DNA from: an uncultured Flavobacterium sp.
GTDB lineage: Bacteria > Bacteroidota > Bacteroidia > Flavobacteriales > Flavobacteriaceae
Assembly: GCF_946479975.1 (NCBI RefSeq)
Contig: NZ_CAMLIX010000037.1
Span: 1 to 27,203, forward strand
Length of the DNA: 27,203 nt
Direction of reading: 5' to 3'
This document shows positions 16,869-26,272 of this stretch, in pieces; the first letter of the stretch is position 1; every line of letters starts with the position of its first letter. The translations under genes were made by a program, and so were the position numbers. The notes below the pieces were generated by a model. It ran no database searches. It was not told the DNA's origin and saw only the letters and a list, made by a program, of their open reading frames with translations.

Positions 16869-19800
16869 ATGAAAAGACCTAATAAAAATAGTTTAGACAA
16901 CATGGGAAATTGGAAAAACATGAGTTATCCTCAAAACGCATTGCATGAGCTTTTTACAAAACAAGCTGAGGCAACTCCAAATTCTATAGCACTTGAATTT
17001 GCAAATAAAAAACTTACCTACAAAGAGTTGTCTGAGACGGTAAATCAAATGGCTAATTACTTTTTGGGTAAAGGTTTATCTGCTGGGCAAATAGTAGCAG
17101 TATCTATGGAGCGAAACACAGATTTAATCGCTTCTCTATTAGCAATTTTACAATGTGGCGCAGCTTATTTACCATTAGATCCAAAATTTCCAAGCGAACG
17201 TTTAGAATTTATGCTGGTAGATTCTGAAGCAAGTTTTTTACTGACTACAGAATCACTTTCAACTACACTGCCAAAAAGTTCTGTAACTCTACTTATAGAA
17301 GAGATATGGTCTTTAATTGATCAATATCCCACTTCCCCATTATCAGTTGATGTCTCAAATAAATCGGTTGCCTATATCATGTATACTTCGGGATCAACTG
17401 GAAAACCTAAAGGCGTAACCGTTACTCATAAAAATTTAGTCAATTTTCTATACAGTATGGCGATTGAGCCCGGTATTGATCCTACAGATAAATTGTTGTC
17501 AATCACTACTATTTCCTTTGATATTGCAGGTTTAGAATTGTTTCTTCCATTAATTACTGGCGCTTCAGTAGTTTTTTCTGACTACGAAACTACTCGAGAC
17601 GGACAATTGTTACTAAATCTTTTACAAGAAAAAGAAATTACAATATTGCAGGCCACTCCTACTACATGGCAAATGCTACTTGATTCGGGCTGGAAAAAAC
17701 CATTAGCTCTAAAAGCGCTTTGCGGAGGTGAAGCGCTGCCTTTGAACCTTGCTCGCCAGTTAACTTCTAAATGTGAATCACTTTGGAATATGTACGGACC
17801 AACTGAAACTACAATTTGGTCTGCTGTAAAAGAGATTAAAAATGATGACGAATTAATTACAATTGGTTTTCCTATCGCTAATACTCAAATTTATCTATTA
17901 GATGAAAATGATAAACCTGTTGAATCTGGAACAATTGGAGAAATCGTTATTGGCGGAGATGGAGTCGCAGAAGGTTATTGGAAACGACCTGAGCTTACTG
18001 CTGAAAAATTTATTCCTGATACATTTTCTGTCAATCCAAATGCTGTTCTTTATCGCACTGGCGATTTAGGAAAACAACTGCCAAATGGAGAGTTTCAATG
18101 TTTAGGACGTATCGATCATCAAGTAAAAATTAGAGGACACCGTATTGAATTGGGCGAAATTGAATCTACTTTAAATACACTTTCGGGCATCAAACAATCT
18201 GCAGTAATTGTAAGTAACCATCTTGGAAACGAAGATAAACTTGTTGCTTATTTAAAATCTGGAGCTCAATTTAAGGATGAAAAACAAATTCACACGGCAC
18301 TTTCCAAAATGTTACCCGAAATCTTACTGCCTTCAAAATATATTTGGGTAGATGAATTTCCGATAACACCAAACGGAAAAATCGACAAAAAGAACTTGCC
18401 TGTTCCTGAATACAATAGACCAGATTCTGCACCTCTTTTCAAAAAACCAACAACTGAATTAGAAAAAGAAATTGCCAAAATTTGGAGTGAAGAATTAAAA
18501 ATAGCAAGCATTGGTATCGATGATGATTTTTTTGATTTGGGAGGGAGTTCTGTACTTGCTCAAAAAGTAACGACTTTAATGAGACAGCAATTATCTAAAG
18601 ATGTTCCTGTTTCAAAAATTTATATTCATCCTACAATTAGAGAATTGGCAGTTACTTTAGAAGAAAACAACAACGATAGTACGACTAAAGAAAATGTTTT
18701 TACATTTAAAAATACGAATGACAAAATAACTTCTTCAGACATTGCAATAATTGGTATGGCAGGAAGATTTCCTGGTTCTGATACTATCGATGAATTATGG
18801 GAAAATCTTAGAGATGGAAAAGAAACAATTTCTTTATTTTCTAAAGAAGAATTAGACAGCAGTTTACCAGAAAGTCTTCGTAATGATCCATTATATATTG
18901 GCGCAAGAGGAGTTCTTTCATCTGCAAAAACATTTGACGCCGCTTTCTTCGGATTAAATCCGCAGTTAGCCGCCGCAATGGATCCTCAAATTCGAATATT
19001 TTTAGAGATTTCTTTTGAGGCTCTGGAACAATCTGGACATTTGCCAAGACATTACAAAGGAACAATTGGAGTATATTCTGGAAGTGAAATCAATTCGTAT
19101 TTTGAGAATAATATTTTTTCGAACCAAGAATTAAAAAGTTCCGTAGGCGATTTACAAATTTATACAGTAAACGGAAAAGATTTTATTGCTCCACGTACTT
19201 CTTATCATTTAAATCTAAAAGGTCCATCTGTCAGCGTTCATTCTGCTTGCTCAACTTCACTTTTAGCAGTTGCAGAAGCTGTAAAAGCAATTAGAGCTGG
19301 CATGTGCGATGTTGCACTTGCAGGAGGATCGAGCGTAACAGCTCCTATAAACAGCGGTCATCTTTATGATGACGGTTTTATCAAAAGTCCAGATGGTTCT
19401 ACCAGATCTTTTGAAGCTTCTGGAAAAGGAACTGTTTTTAGTGACGGAGCTGGAGTTGTTGTACTAAAAAGATTGGAAGAAGCAGAAAAAGATGGAGATA
19501 TAATATACGGAGTAATTAAAGGTGTCGGCGTAAACAACGACGGAGGCGACAAAGGAAGTTTCATGGCTCCGAGTGCTAAAGGACAAGCTGGTGCCATTAT
19601 TAATGCATTTAATGATGCACAAATTTCTCCTTCAACAATCAGCTACATGGAGGCACATGGTACTGCAACACCAATTGGAGACCCAATTGAGATTGAAGGA
19701 CTTAAAATTGCATATGGTAAACAGGAAAAAAACAACTATTGTGCACTTGGTACTATAAAAAGTAACATGGGACATACTACGGCGGCGGCTGGAGTTGCAG

Positions 19801-22181
19801 GTTTGATGAAAATATTATTGGCAATGCGTTACAAAAAAATACCGCCGATGGTAAATTTTACAAAACCAAATCCTAACATAGATTTTGAAAATAGTCCATT
19901 TTTTATCAATAATACTTTAATAGATTGGAAATCTGAAGGTAAAAGAAGAGCTGGTGTGAGTTCGTTTGGAATTGGAAGCACAAATGTTCACGCAATTGTC
20001 GAAGAATACGAATCTAAACCAATTGTTTCTTCAGCTTCGCGACCATTTCAATTACTAATGTGGTCTGCGAAAAACCAAAATAGTTTATTAGCATATGAAA
20101 ATGCATTGGGTCATTTTATTGACAAGTCAAAAGATACCGCTTTAGCAGATATTGCTTATTCGCTAAATACCACTAGAGATGAATTTAATTACCGAAGCTT
20201 TTTAATTTCAAATTCCACAGCCGATGCTTCTGAAAAATTACTTTGTTTAAAAGCCAAAACTACAAAATCTTCAGTTTTAAAAAATTCGCCTTCAGAAATC
20301 GGATTTTTATTTCCTGGCCAAGGATCGCAATATGTGCAAATGGGAAAAACACTTTACGATAACGAAAAAGTTTATCGCGAAGCTGTAGACAAATGTGCAG
20401 AGTTATTAATGGATGAATTAAAATTAGATATTCGTGATATTATTTATCCGAAAAACAAATCTATTGAAGCCGAGGAACTTTTAAAAGATACCAGACTTAC
20501 GCAGCCTTCTTTATTTGTTACAGAATATGCTTTATCGCAATTATGGATGAGCTGGGGCATAAAACCAACTTTTCTTTGTGGTCATAGTATTGGTGAATTT
20601 GCTGCTGCGCATTTAGCAGGAATTCTGAGTTTAAAAGATGCTTTACATATCGTTTCTGTTAGAGGAAGATTAATCAGTGAACTGCCTGGCGGATCCATGT
20701 TAATCGTTCGCGTACCAGTAAATCAGTTAAAAGAATTACTTCCCGATACAATTTCGATTGCTGCTGTAAATTCAACTCAATTTTGTGTTGTTTCAGGAAC
20801 AAAAAAAGATATTTCGGCATTCAACAAAGAACTTGATCTTAAAGAGATTCCAAACAAACTTTTGAATACAAGTCATGCTTTCCATTCTTTTATGATGGAA
20901 CCAATTTTAAATGACTTTAAAAATGAATTAGAAAAAGTAAAATTAAATATTCCTAGATTACCGATTATTTCGACAGCATCGGGAACATGGCTTACAGATA
21001 CTGAAGCAACAAGTACAACATATTGGGTAAACCAGCTGAAAAACACAGTACGATTTGCAGATGCAATGGATACCGCTTTTGAACTGGATAATTTTATATT
21101 ATTAGAAGTTGGTCCCGGCCAGACTCTAACTACGCTAGCTCGTCAACAAGCTGCTGGCAAAATTATACCTGCTTTTACAAGTTTAAATTTTCCTAAAGAT
21201 GAAAATGATAGTGAATATTCTACGCTATTAACTGCTTTGGGCGAATTATGGATGAAAGGTGTAAATCCTGACTGGAAAGCTTTCTATGGCGAACAGCAAA
21301 GACAAAAAATAGAATTACCAAGTTATGTTTTTGATCGTAAGCATTGTTGGATCGATCCTGTAGAAACCATTCAAACAATTGCTATTCAAAAAACAATTGT
21401 TACCGATACTATTATCCCTTCTATTGAAGTTGAAAATAATATTATTAAAACAAATGATTCTAGAAAAGATTCTATTTTAATTGAAATTGCAGAAATCATT
21501 AAAAATGCTTCGGGCATAATATATGAATCTGATGCAATTGAAAACACATTTCTAGAATTAGGTTTAGATTCGCTATCACTCACACAATTATCAGGGAAAC
21601 TGAAAAAAGAGTTCAATTTACCAATTACTTTCAGACAGCTAAATGAAGCTTATTCCTCTCCTTCGCTTTTAGCAGATTACATTGATTTAAACCTTCCTGA
21701 AGAGCGCATATCCAAAAATAAAGCAACTGAAATAACTTCAAACCAAAATGCTGATTCGAATACTTTGCCAGATCCTGTTCAATTATCATCTGCTCAAAGT
21801 CATGTTTCATTAGAGCAAATTGTGCATCAAATTCAGCTTTTGAGTCAGAAAGTCGATCAATTACAAAATTATCAGGCAACATCAGTAAACGGTAATTTCT
21901 CATTTACAAATTTAAAAGCAGAACATTTTGATACAGTTAAATTTACTAATGAACATCATGCCGAGAAAAATGGCACTAACGGGCATGTTAATGGAACCAA
22001 TGGTTTTTCTAAAAAAGAAAAAGAATTAAATGAAGTCAATTCCTTCGTGAAAAAATATACAATAAAAGCGACCGAACCACCAGTACAAGGCAGTAAACTA
22101 GGACGAGATGAAAATGGAAATCCCGCGTGGTTTATTGCAGACCCTAATCAAAATGGAAGTTTTGTAAAGATCAAACTGTAA
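16869..22181 (+). CDS. Hybrid NRPS-PKS, A-PCP-KS-AT-ACP
   Basis: I choose ATG 16869 (MKRPNKNS, 1770 residues); a TTG 30 bp upstream adds ten residues. Domains: adenylation about 20-505 (YTSGSTGKPKG at 172, YGPTETT, specificity code DILQCGMIWK, NGKID), PCP with Ser561 (LGGSS), ketosynthase 624-1050 with Cys794 (SACSTS), His930 (EAHGT) and His969 (NMGHT), acyltransferase about 1150-1480 with Ser1240 (GHSIGE) and HAFH (1336-1339, the malonyl-type motif), ACP with Ser1568 (LGLDSLS). A coiled-coil-like stretch (about 1655-1675) and a tail GRDENGNPAWFIADP end the protein. There is no condensation, reductase, dehydratase or methyl domain. It should load an amino acid, extend it with malonate, and pass a beta-keto amino-acyl chain to the next protein. 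The glycine-like preference is inference from the code. All core active-site residues are intact. Confidence 0.93.
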   Translation: MKRPNKNSLDNMGNWKNMSYPQNALHELFTKQAEATPNSIALEFANKKLTYKELSETVNQMANYFLGKGLSAGQIVAVSMERNTDLIASLLAILQCGAAYLPLDPKFPSERLEFMLVDSEASFLLTTESLSTTLPKSSVTLLIEEIWSLIDQYPTSPLSVDVSNKSVAYIMYTSGSTGKPKGVTVTHKNLVNFLYSMAIEPGIDPTDKLLSITTISFDIAGLELFLPLITGASVVFSDYETTRDGQLLLNLLQEKEITILQATPTTWQMLLDSGWKKPLALKALCGGEALPLNLARQLTSKCESLWNMYGPTETTIWSAVKEIKNDDELITIGFPIANTQIYLLDENDKPVESGTIGEIVIGGDGVAEGYWKRPELTAEKFIPDTFSVNPNAVLYRTGDLGKQLPNGEFQCLGRIDHQVKIRGHRIELGEIESTLNTLSGIKQSAVIVSNHLGNEDKLVAYLKSGAQFKDEKQIHTALSKMLPEILLPSKYIWVDEFPITPNGKIDKKNLPVPEYNRPDSAPLFKKPTTELEKEIAKIWSEELKIASIGIDDDFFDLGGSSVLAQKVTTLMRQQLSKDVPVSKIYIHPTIRELAVTLEENNNDSTTKENVFTFKNTNDKITSSDIAIIGMAGRFPGSDTIDELWENLRDGKETISLFSKEELDSSLPESLRNDPLYIGARGVLSSAKTFDAAFFGLNPQLAAAMDPQIRIFLEISFEALEQSGHLPRHYKGTIGVYSGSEINSYFENNIFSNQELKSSVGDLQIYTVNGKDFIAPRTSYHLNLKGPSVSVHSACSTSLLAVAEAVKAIRAGMCDVALAGGSSVTAPINSGHLYDDGFIKSPDGSTRSFEASGKGTVFSDGAGVVVLKRLEEAEKDGDIIYGVIKGVGVNNDGGDKGSFMAPSAKGQAGAIINAFNDAQISPSTISYMEAHGTATPIGDPIEIEGLKIAYGKQEKNNYCALGTIKSNMGHTTAAAGVAGLMKILLAMRYKKIPPMVNFTKPNPNIDFENSPFFINNTLIDWKSEGKRRAGVSSFGIGSTNVHAIVEEYESKPIVSSASRPFQLLMWSAKNQNSLLAYENALGHFIDKSKDTALADIAYSLNTTRDEFNYRSFLISNSTADASEKLLCLKAKTTKSSVLKNSPSEIGFLFPGQGSQYVQMGKTLYDNEKVYREAVDKCAELLMDELKLDIRDIIYPKNKSIEAEELLKDTRLTQPSLFVTEYALSQLWMSWGIKPTFLCGHSIGEFAAAHLAGILSLKDALHIVSVRGRLISELPGGSMLIVRVPVNQLKELLPDTISIAAVNSTQFCVVSGTKKDISAFNKELDLKEIPNKLLNTSHAFHSFMMEPILNDFKNELEKVKLNIPRLPIISTASGTWLTDTEATSTTYWVNQLKNTVRFADAMDTAFELDNFILLEVGPGQTLTTLARQQAAGKIIPAFTSLNFPKDENDSEYSTLLTALGELWMKGVNPDWKAFYGEQQRQKIELPSYVFDRKHCWIDPVETIQTIAIQKTIVTDTIIPSIEVENNIIKTNDSRKDSILIEIAEIIKNASGIIYESDAIENTFLELGLDSLSLTQLSGKLKKEFNLPITFRQLNEAYSSPSLLADYIDLNLPEERISKNKATEITSNQNADSNTLPDPVQLSSAQSHVSLEQIVHQIQLLSQKVDQLQNYQATSVNGNFSFTNLKAEHFDTVKFTNEHHAEKNGTNGHVNGTNGFSKKEKELNEVNSFVKKYTIKATEPPVQGSKLGRDENGNPAWFIADPNQNGSFVKIKL

Positions 22182-22261
22182 AACCAGATCAGCATAAGAG
22201 ATACTAATATTTTAAATGGGCAATCCCAAAATTGTTCAATTAAATTTAAAATAGGAAAATA

Positions 22262-25200
22262 ATGAAAAACGAACCTCAAATACAAATAGAAATGGAAACT
22301 GAAACTCAAATTCAATTTAGTCCATTTTCACCTGAAATTGAACGAGTAATCCATACCACCAATTCTCAACAGGAGATATGGTCAGATTGCATTTTTGGAG
22401 GCAGTGATGCTAACAAAGCTTACAATCTTTCGGTATCCATTAGGTTTAAAGGAAATTTAGTAATTGATATTTTTGAAAAAGCTGTAAAAACTTTGATTCA
22501 GCGTCATGAAGGTTTAAGAGCTGTTTTTAGTCCAGACGGACGCTTTATGTGTATTTACAGCGATTATAATTATGAGATTTCTCAAAATGATTTTTCTGAT
22601 CTTTCAGCCTCTGAAAAAGAAACCGCTGTTGATGCTTCAGTTCAAGAAGAAGTTAGTAAACTTTTTGATCTTGTTAATGGTCCATTATTTAGAGTTAACG
22701 TAATTAAAATTGATGATTTTGAATATTTATCTGTTTTAACCATTCACCATATTATTGGAGACGGATTAAGCATTGACATTATTTTAGAAGAATTGGGCAC
22801 AATTTATTCGGCATATATTGAAAATAAAGAACCTAAATTACCAACTCCAGAACGTTTTAGTGAATTTGCTGAAAAAATAAATTCAGTAATGGAAAGCAAA
22901 GAGTACAAATCTTTAGAAGATTTTTGGATTAATATTTACAAAGATTCCATACCAACGATTGAATTACCTTTGGATTTCAAAAGACCTTCTTTAAGAACTT
23001 ATAACAGTAATAGAATTGATATTCCTTTAGATGACAGTATTATTAATGAATTAAAAAATGTGGGTATAAATTCAGGATGCAGTTTAGTTACTACTTTATT
23101 GGCTGCTTTTGAAATCTTTTTATCTAAAATTACTGGCCAAACTGATTTGGTTGTAGGATTTCCCTCTTCAGGAAATATCTTGTACGACATGAGACAATTA
23201 ATTGGTGATTGTGCAAATCTTCTTCCTTTACGAAGTAAAATAAATCCAAAAATCAGTTTTACAGAATACTTAAAACAAAGAAATTCAGAATTATTTGATG
23301 CTTATGAACATCAGCAGGTAAGTTTTGGTCATCTTTTAAAAAGTATTCCTATTAATAGAGATCCCTCTAGAATTCCCTTAGTTCCTGTTGTATTTACTGT
23401 TGATCTAGCTCGAACTATAGAAAATGAATTTTCATACAAAGATCTTACCCATAGTTTTAAACCTAATCCAAGACAATATGGAACTTTTGAAATTCAGCTT
23501 CATATTTTTAGAACTAAAGATGGACCTTCATTTCAGTGGCTTTATAACACGACACTTTTTAAACCAGAAACGATAAAACAAATGATGATTTCTTTTGTAG
23601 AAATAATTCAAAAAGTGATATCTGGTTCAAATAATCCGCTATCCGATTTAATTGGCGGAAATTATATTGAAGATTATAACGAGTTGAACAGTACCGAAAT
23701 GCCATACCCAAATGTAACTTTAACTGAGTTACTCAATAAGCAAGCAGAATATACACCAAACAATATAGCCTTAGAATTTCATGACTCAAAAACTACTTAT
23801 TTTGAATTACAACAAAAGGTAAATCAATTCGCTCATTATCTAAAAGCGCAAGGCGTTCAACCTGGTGATTTTATAGCAGTATCATTTCCTAGAAGTCCGG
23901 AACTTCTGTACACTTTACTTGCCATTATGCAATGTGGTGCGGCGTACTTACCACTCGATCCAGAATATCCAAAAGATCGTTTAGAATTTATGTTAAATGA
24001 TTCTGGTGCCAAAATTTTATTAACCAGCAAGGAATTGTTTGCACATTTACCATCATGGTCAAAAATGCTATTTATAGAAGATGCTGTAAATACTTTACAA
24101 GAATATTCTACGGCATCACTTCCTTTCATTACAGATTCAGAAAGCAACGCTTATATACTTTACACATCAGGATCAACTGGTAATCCAAAAGGAGTTCCAA
24201 TTACACATAAAAATCTAGTCAATTTTCTTTGCAGTATGGCAGTTGAGCCTGGCATTAATGAGAACGACAGATTACTCTCTATTACAACAATTTCATTTGA
24301 CATTGCTGGTTTAGAATTATATCTACCTTTAATTAAGGGAGCCACTTTGATATTAGCTGATCATGAAACCGCCAGAGATGGAAGACTATTACTAGAATTA
24401 GTAAAAAAAGCAAAAATTAACTTTTTACAAGCTACTCCAACAACTTGGTCAATGCTACTCGATTCTGGATGGTCAGAAAAATTACCAATTAAAGCATTAT
24501 GTGGTGGCGAGGCAATGCCAGTAGATCTTGCACAAGAACTTTTGATTAAATGTGATACACTTTGGAATGTATATGGTCCAACAGAAACTACCGTTTGGTC
24601 TACTATAAAACAAATAAAAAGTGATGATAACACTATTACTATTGGAAAACCAATAGGGAACACACAAATTTATATAGTCGATGAGCAAGGTCAATTAGTT
24701 GCTCCAGGAAACATCGGAGAAATTATAATTGGTGGCGATGGTGTTGCAAAAGGATATTGGAACAGACCCGAACTAAGTGCTGAAAAATTTATTAAAAACA
24801 CAATTACGGCGAATGAAGAAGAAATACTTTATCGTACAGGAGATTTAGGAAAATTACTTCCCAACAGCGAAATAGAATGCTTAGGCCGTCTAGATCAGCA
24901 GGTAAAAATTAGAGGTCATCGTATTGAGCCAGGAGAAGTAGAACAGGCTTTATTAGCTCTTGATGGAATAAAATCTGCAGTAGTATTAGCAGATGAAAAC
25001 TTTCTTATAGCGCATATTGTTCCATATTCCAGTTTGAACGAAGCTGAAATTCAGATTCCATTGTGGAGAGAAAGTCTATCTTCAAGATTACCAGCTCAAT
25101 TAATTCCGCATGATTTTAATCTGCTAGAAAAAATTCCAACAACTCTAAACGGAAAAATAGACCGTAAGACATTATCGCATTATAAGGCAAACAAAAAAAT

Positions 25201-26272
25201 CACATTTACTGCACCACGAACAGAAGAAGAAAATATTGTAGCTTCTATTTGGAAAGAAAGCTTAGGCATTGATAACATCGATATTTTTAGTAATTTTTTC
25301 GAAATGGGAGGTCATTCTATCAAAGGTGTAAAAGTAATGATTGAGATAGAAAAATATACTGGTAAACGAATTCCGTTATCTGCCCTATTCAAATATTCAA
25401 CAGTTGAGAAGTTTGCTAAACTCTTGAATACCGGCACCGAAATTTATTCAGATTGTCTAGTTCCTATAAAACCTACAGGAAATAAAGTACCGCTTTTTAT
25501 CGTTCATGGCGCAGGATTGAATGTATTAAACTTCGTAAATCTTAGTAAACATTTCGATGAAGACCAGCCTGTTTACGGTATCCAAGGCATTAAACCAAAA
25601 GGATTTAATGGATGGTATGAATCTATTGAAGCTATGGCTGCCTATTATATTGATGCCATTATTAAGGTAAACCCAAAAGGTCCATACGCATTGGCAGGAT
25701 TCTCATTCGGCGGTATTGTCGCTTTTGAAATGACACGCCAATTAAGAGCGCAAGGTAAAACAGTAAGTATGACTGCATTACTAGATTCTTATGTCGATTC
25801 TTCATATTACTATGGAAATTTCAGACGAAAACAACTTGTTAGATACATGGATATTACATACAGGAGATTAGATTTTTTAAAAGAAATGTTATTAAGTTGG
25901 AAAGCTTTCAAAATGAGAATTAACGGAAAAAAAGAACACATCCTTCATAGATATCTTGGCAAGAAAAAAATAATGACAGAACATGAAGAATTAGCTTTAG
26001 AGCAATTTATAGAGGCCGATGGTATGGTCAAAAAAATTGTAGATCTTTATCATCTTAAGCCACAAAATTTTGAAGTTGACCTATTTAGATCCAAAGATGA
26101 TGACAACTATAAATTAGATCCAACGCATTTAGGATGGAAAAAAGCCGCTTTAGGAGGAGTTACTATTCATAATATTTCGGGCAACCATTTAAATATAGTG
26201 GCGCCGCCGAATGACAGAGTATTAGCAAAATTAATTCAAGACATTTTAGATGAGAAACATGAAAACATCTAA
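22262..26272 (+). CDS. NRPS, C-A-PCP-TE
   Basis: This 1336-residue protein starts 80 bp after the hybrid gene; AGGA lies 5 nt before the ATG, an unusually good ribosome site here. Domains: condensation about 20-460 (PFSPEIERVIHTTNSQQEIW start as in C domains that follow PKS modules; catalytic HHIIGDG at 162-168), adenylation about 480-965 (YTSGSTGNPKG near 631, Asp680, code DILQCGVVWK), PCP with Ser1019 (MGGHS), thioesterase about 1070-1330 with Ser1148 in GFSFGG. The C domain should join the beta-keto chain from the ACP to a second amino acid; the TE releases the product by hydrolysis or cyclisation. The A domain is strikingly like that of the first protein. There is no epimerase or methyl domain. 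The gene overlaps the next by 23 bp. Confidence 0.93.
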   Translation: MKNEPQIQIEMETETQIQFSPFSPEIERVIHTTNSQQEIWSDCIFGGSDANKAYNLSVSIRFKGNLVIDIFEKAVKTLIQRHEGLRAVFSPDGRFMCIYSDYNYEISQNDFSDLSASEKETAVDASVQEEVSKLFDLVNGPLFRVNVIKIDDFEYLSVLTIHHIIGDGLSIDIILEELGTIYSAYIENKEPKLPTPERFSEFAEKINSVMESKEYKSLEDFWINIYKDSIPTIELPLDFKRPSLRTYNSNRIDIPLDDSIINELKNVGINSGCSLVTTLLAAFEIFLSKITGQTDLVVGFPSSGNILYDMRQLIGDCANLLPLRSKINPKISFTEYLKQRNSELFDAYEHQQVSFGHLLKSIPINRDPSRIPLVPVVFTVDLARTIENEFSYKDLTHSFKPNPRQYGTFEIQLHIFRTKDGPSFQWLYNTTLFKPETIKQMMISFVEIIQKVISGSNNPLSDLIGGNYIEDYNELNSTEMPYPNVTLTELLNKQAEYTPNNIALEFHDSKTTYFELQQKVNQFAHYLKAQGVQPGDFIAVSFPRSPELLYTLLAIMQCGAAYLPLDPEYPKDRLEFMLNDSGAKILLTSKELFAHLPSWSKMLFIEDAVNTLQEYSTASLPFITDSESNAYILYTSGSTGNPKGVPITHKNLVNFLCSMAVEPGINENDRLLSITTISFDIAGLELYLPLIKGATLILADHETARDGRLLLELVKKAKINFLQATPTTWSMLLDSGWSEKLPIKALCGGEAMPVDLAQELLIKCDTLWNVYGPTETTVWSTIKQIKSDDNTITIGKPIGNTQIYIVDEQGQLVAPGNIGEIIIGGDGVAKGYWNRPELSAEKFIKNTITANEEEILYRTGDLGKLLPNSEIECLGRLDQQVKIRGHRIEPGEVEQALLALDGIKSAVVLADENFLIAHIVPYSSLNEAEIQIPLWRESLSSRLPAQLIPHDFNLLEKIPTTLNGKIDRKTLSHYKANKKITFTAPRTEEENIVASIWKESLGIDNIDIFSNFFEMGGHSIKGVKVMIEIEKYTGKRIPLSALFKYSTVEKFAKLLNTGTEIYSDCLVPIKPTGNKVPLFIVHGAGLNVLNFVNLSKHFDEDQPVYGIQGIKPKGFNGWYESIEAMAAYYIDAIIKVNPKGPYALAGFSFGGIVAFEMTRQLRAQGKTVSMTALLDSYVDSSYYYGNFRRKQLVRYMDITYRRLDFLKEMLLSWKAFKMRINGKKEHILHRYLGKKKIMTEHEELALEQFIEADGMVKKIVDLYHLKPQNFEVDLFRSKDDDNYKLDPTHLGWKKAALGGVTIHNISGNHLNIVAPPNDRVLAKLIQDILDEKHENI

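Noticed and set aside
21631..21903. 90-codon minus-strand open frame inside the hybrid NRPS-PKS gene
   Set aside because: It lies wholly opposite the ACP and tail of an intact synthetase, has no recognisable domain, and has no spacing or start context of its own.
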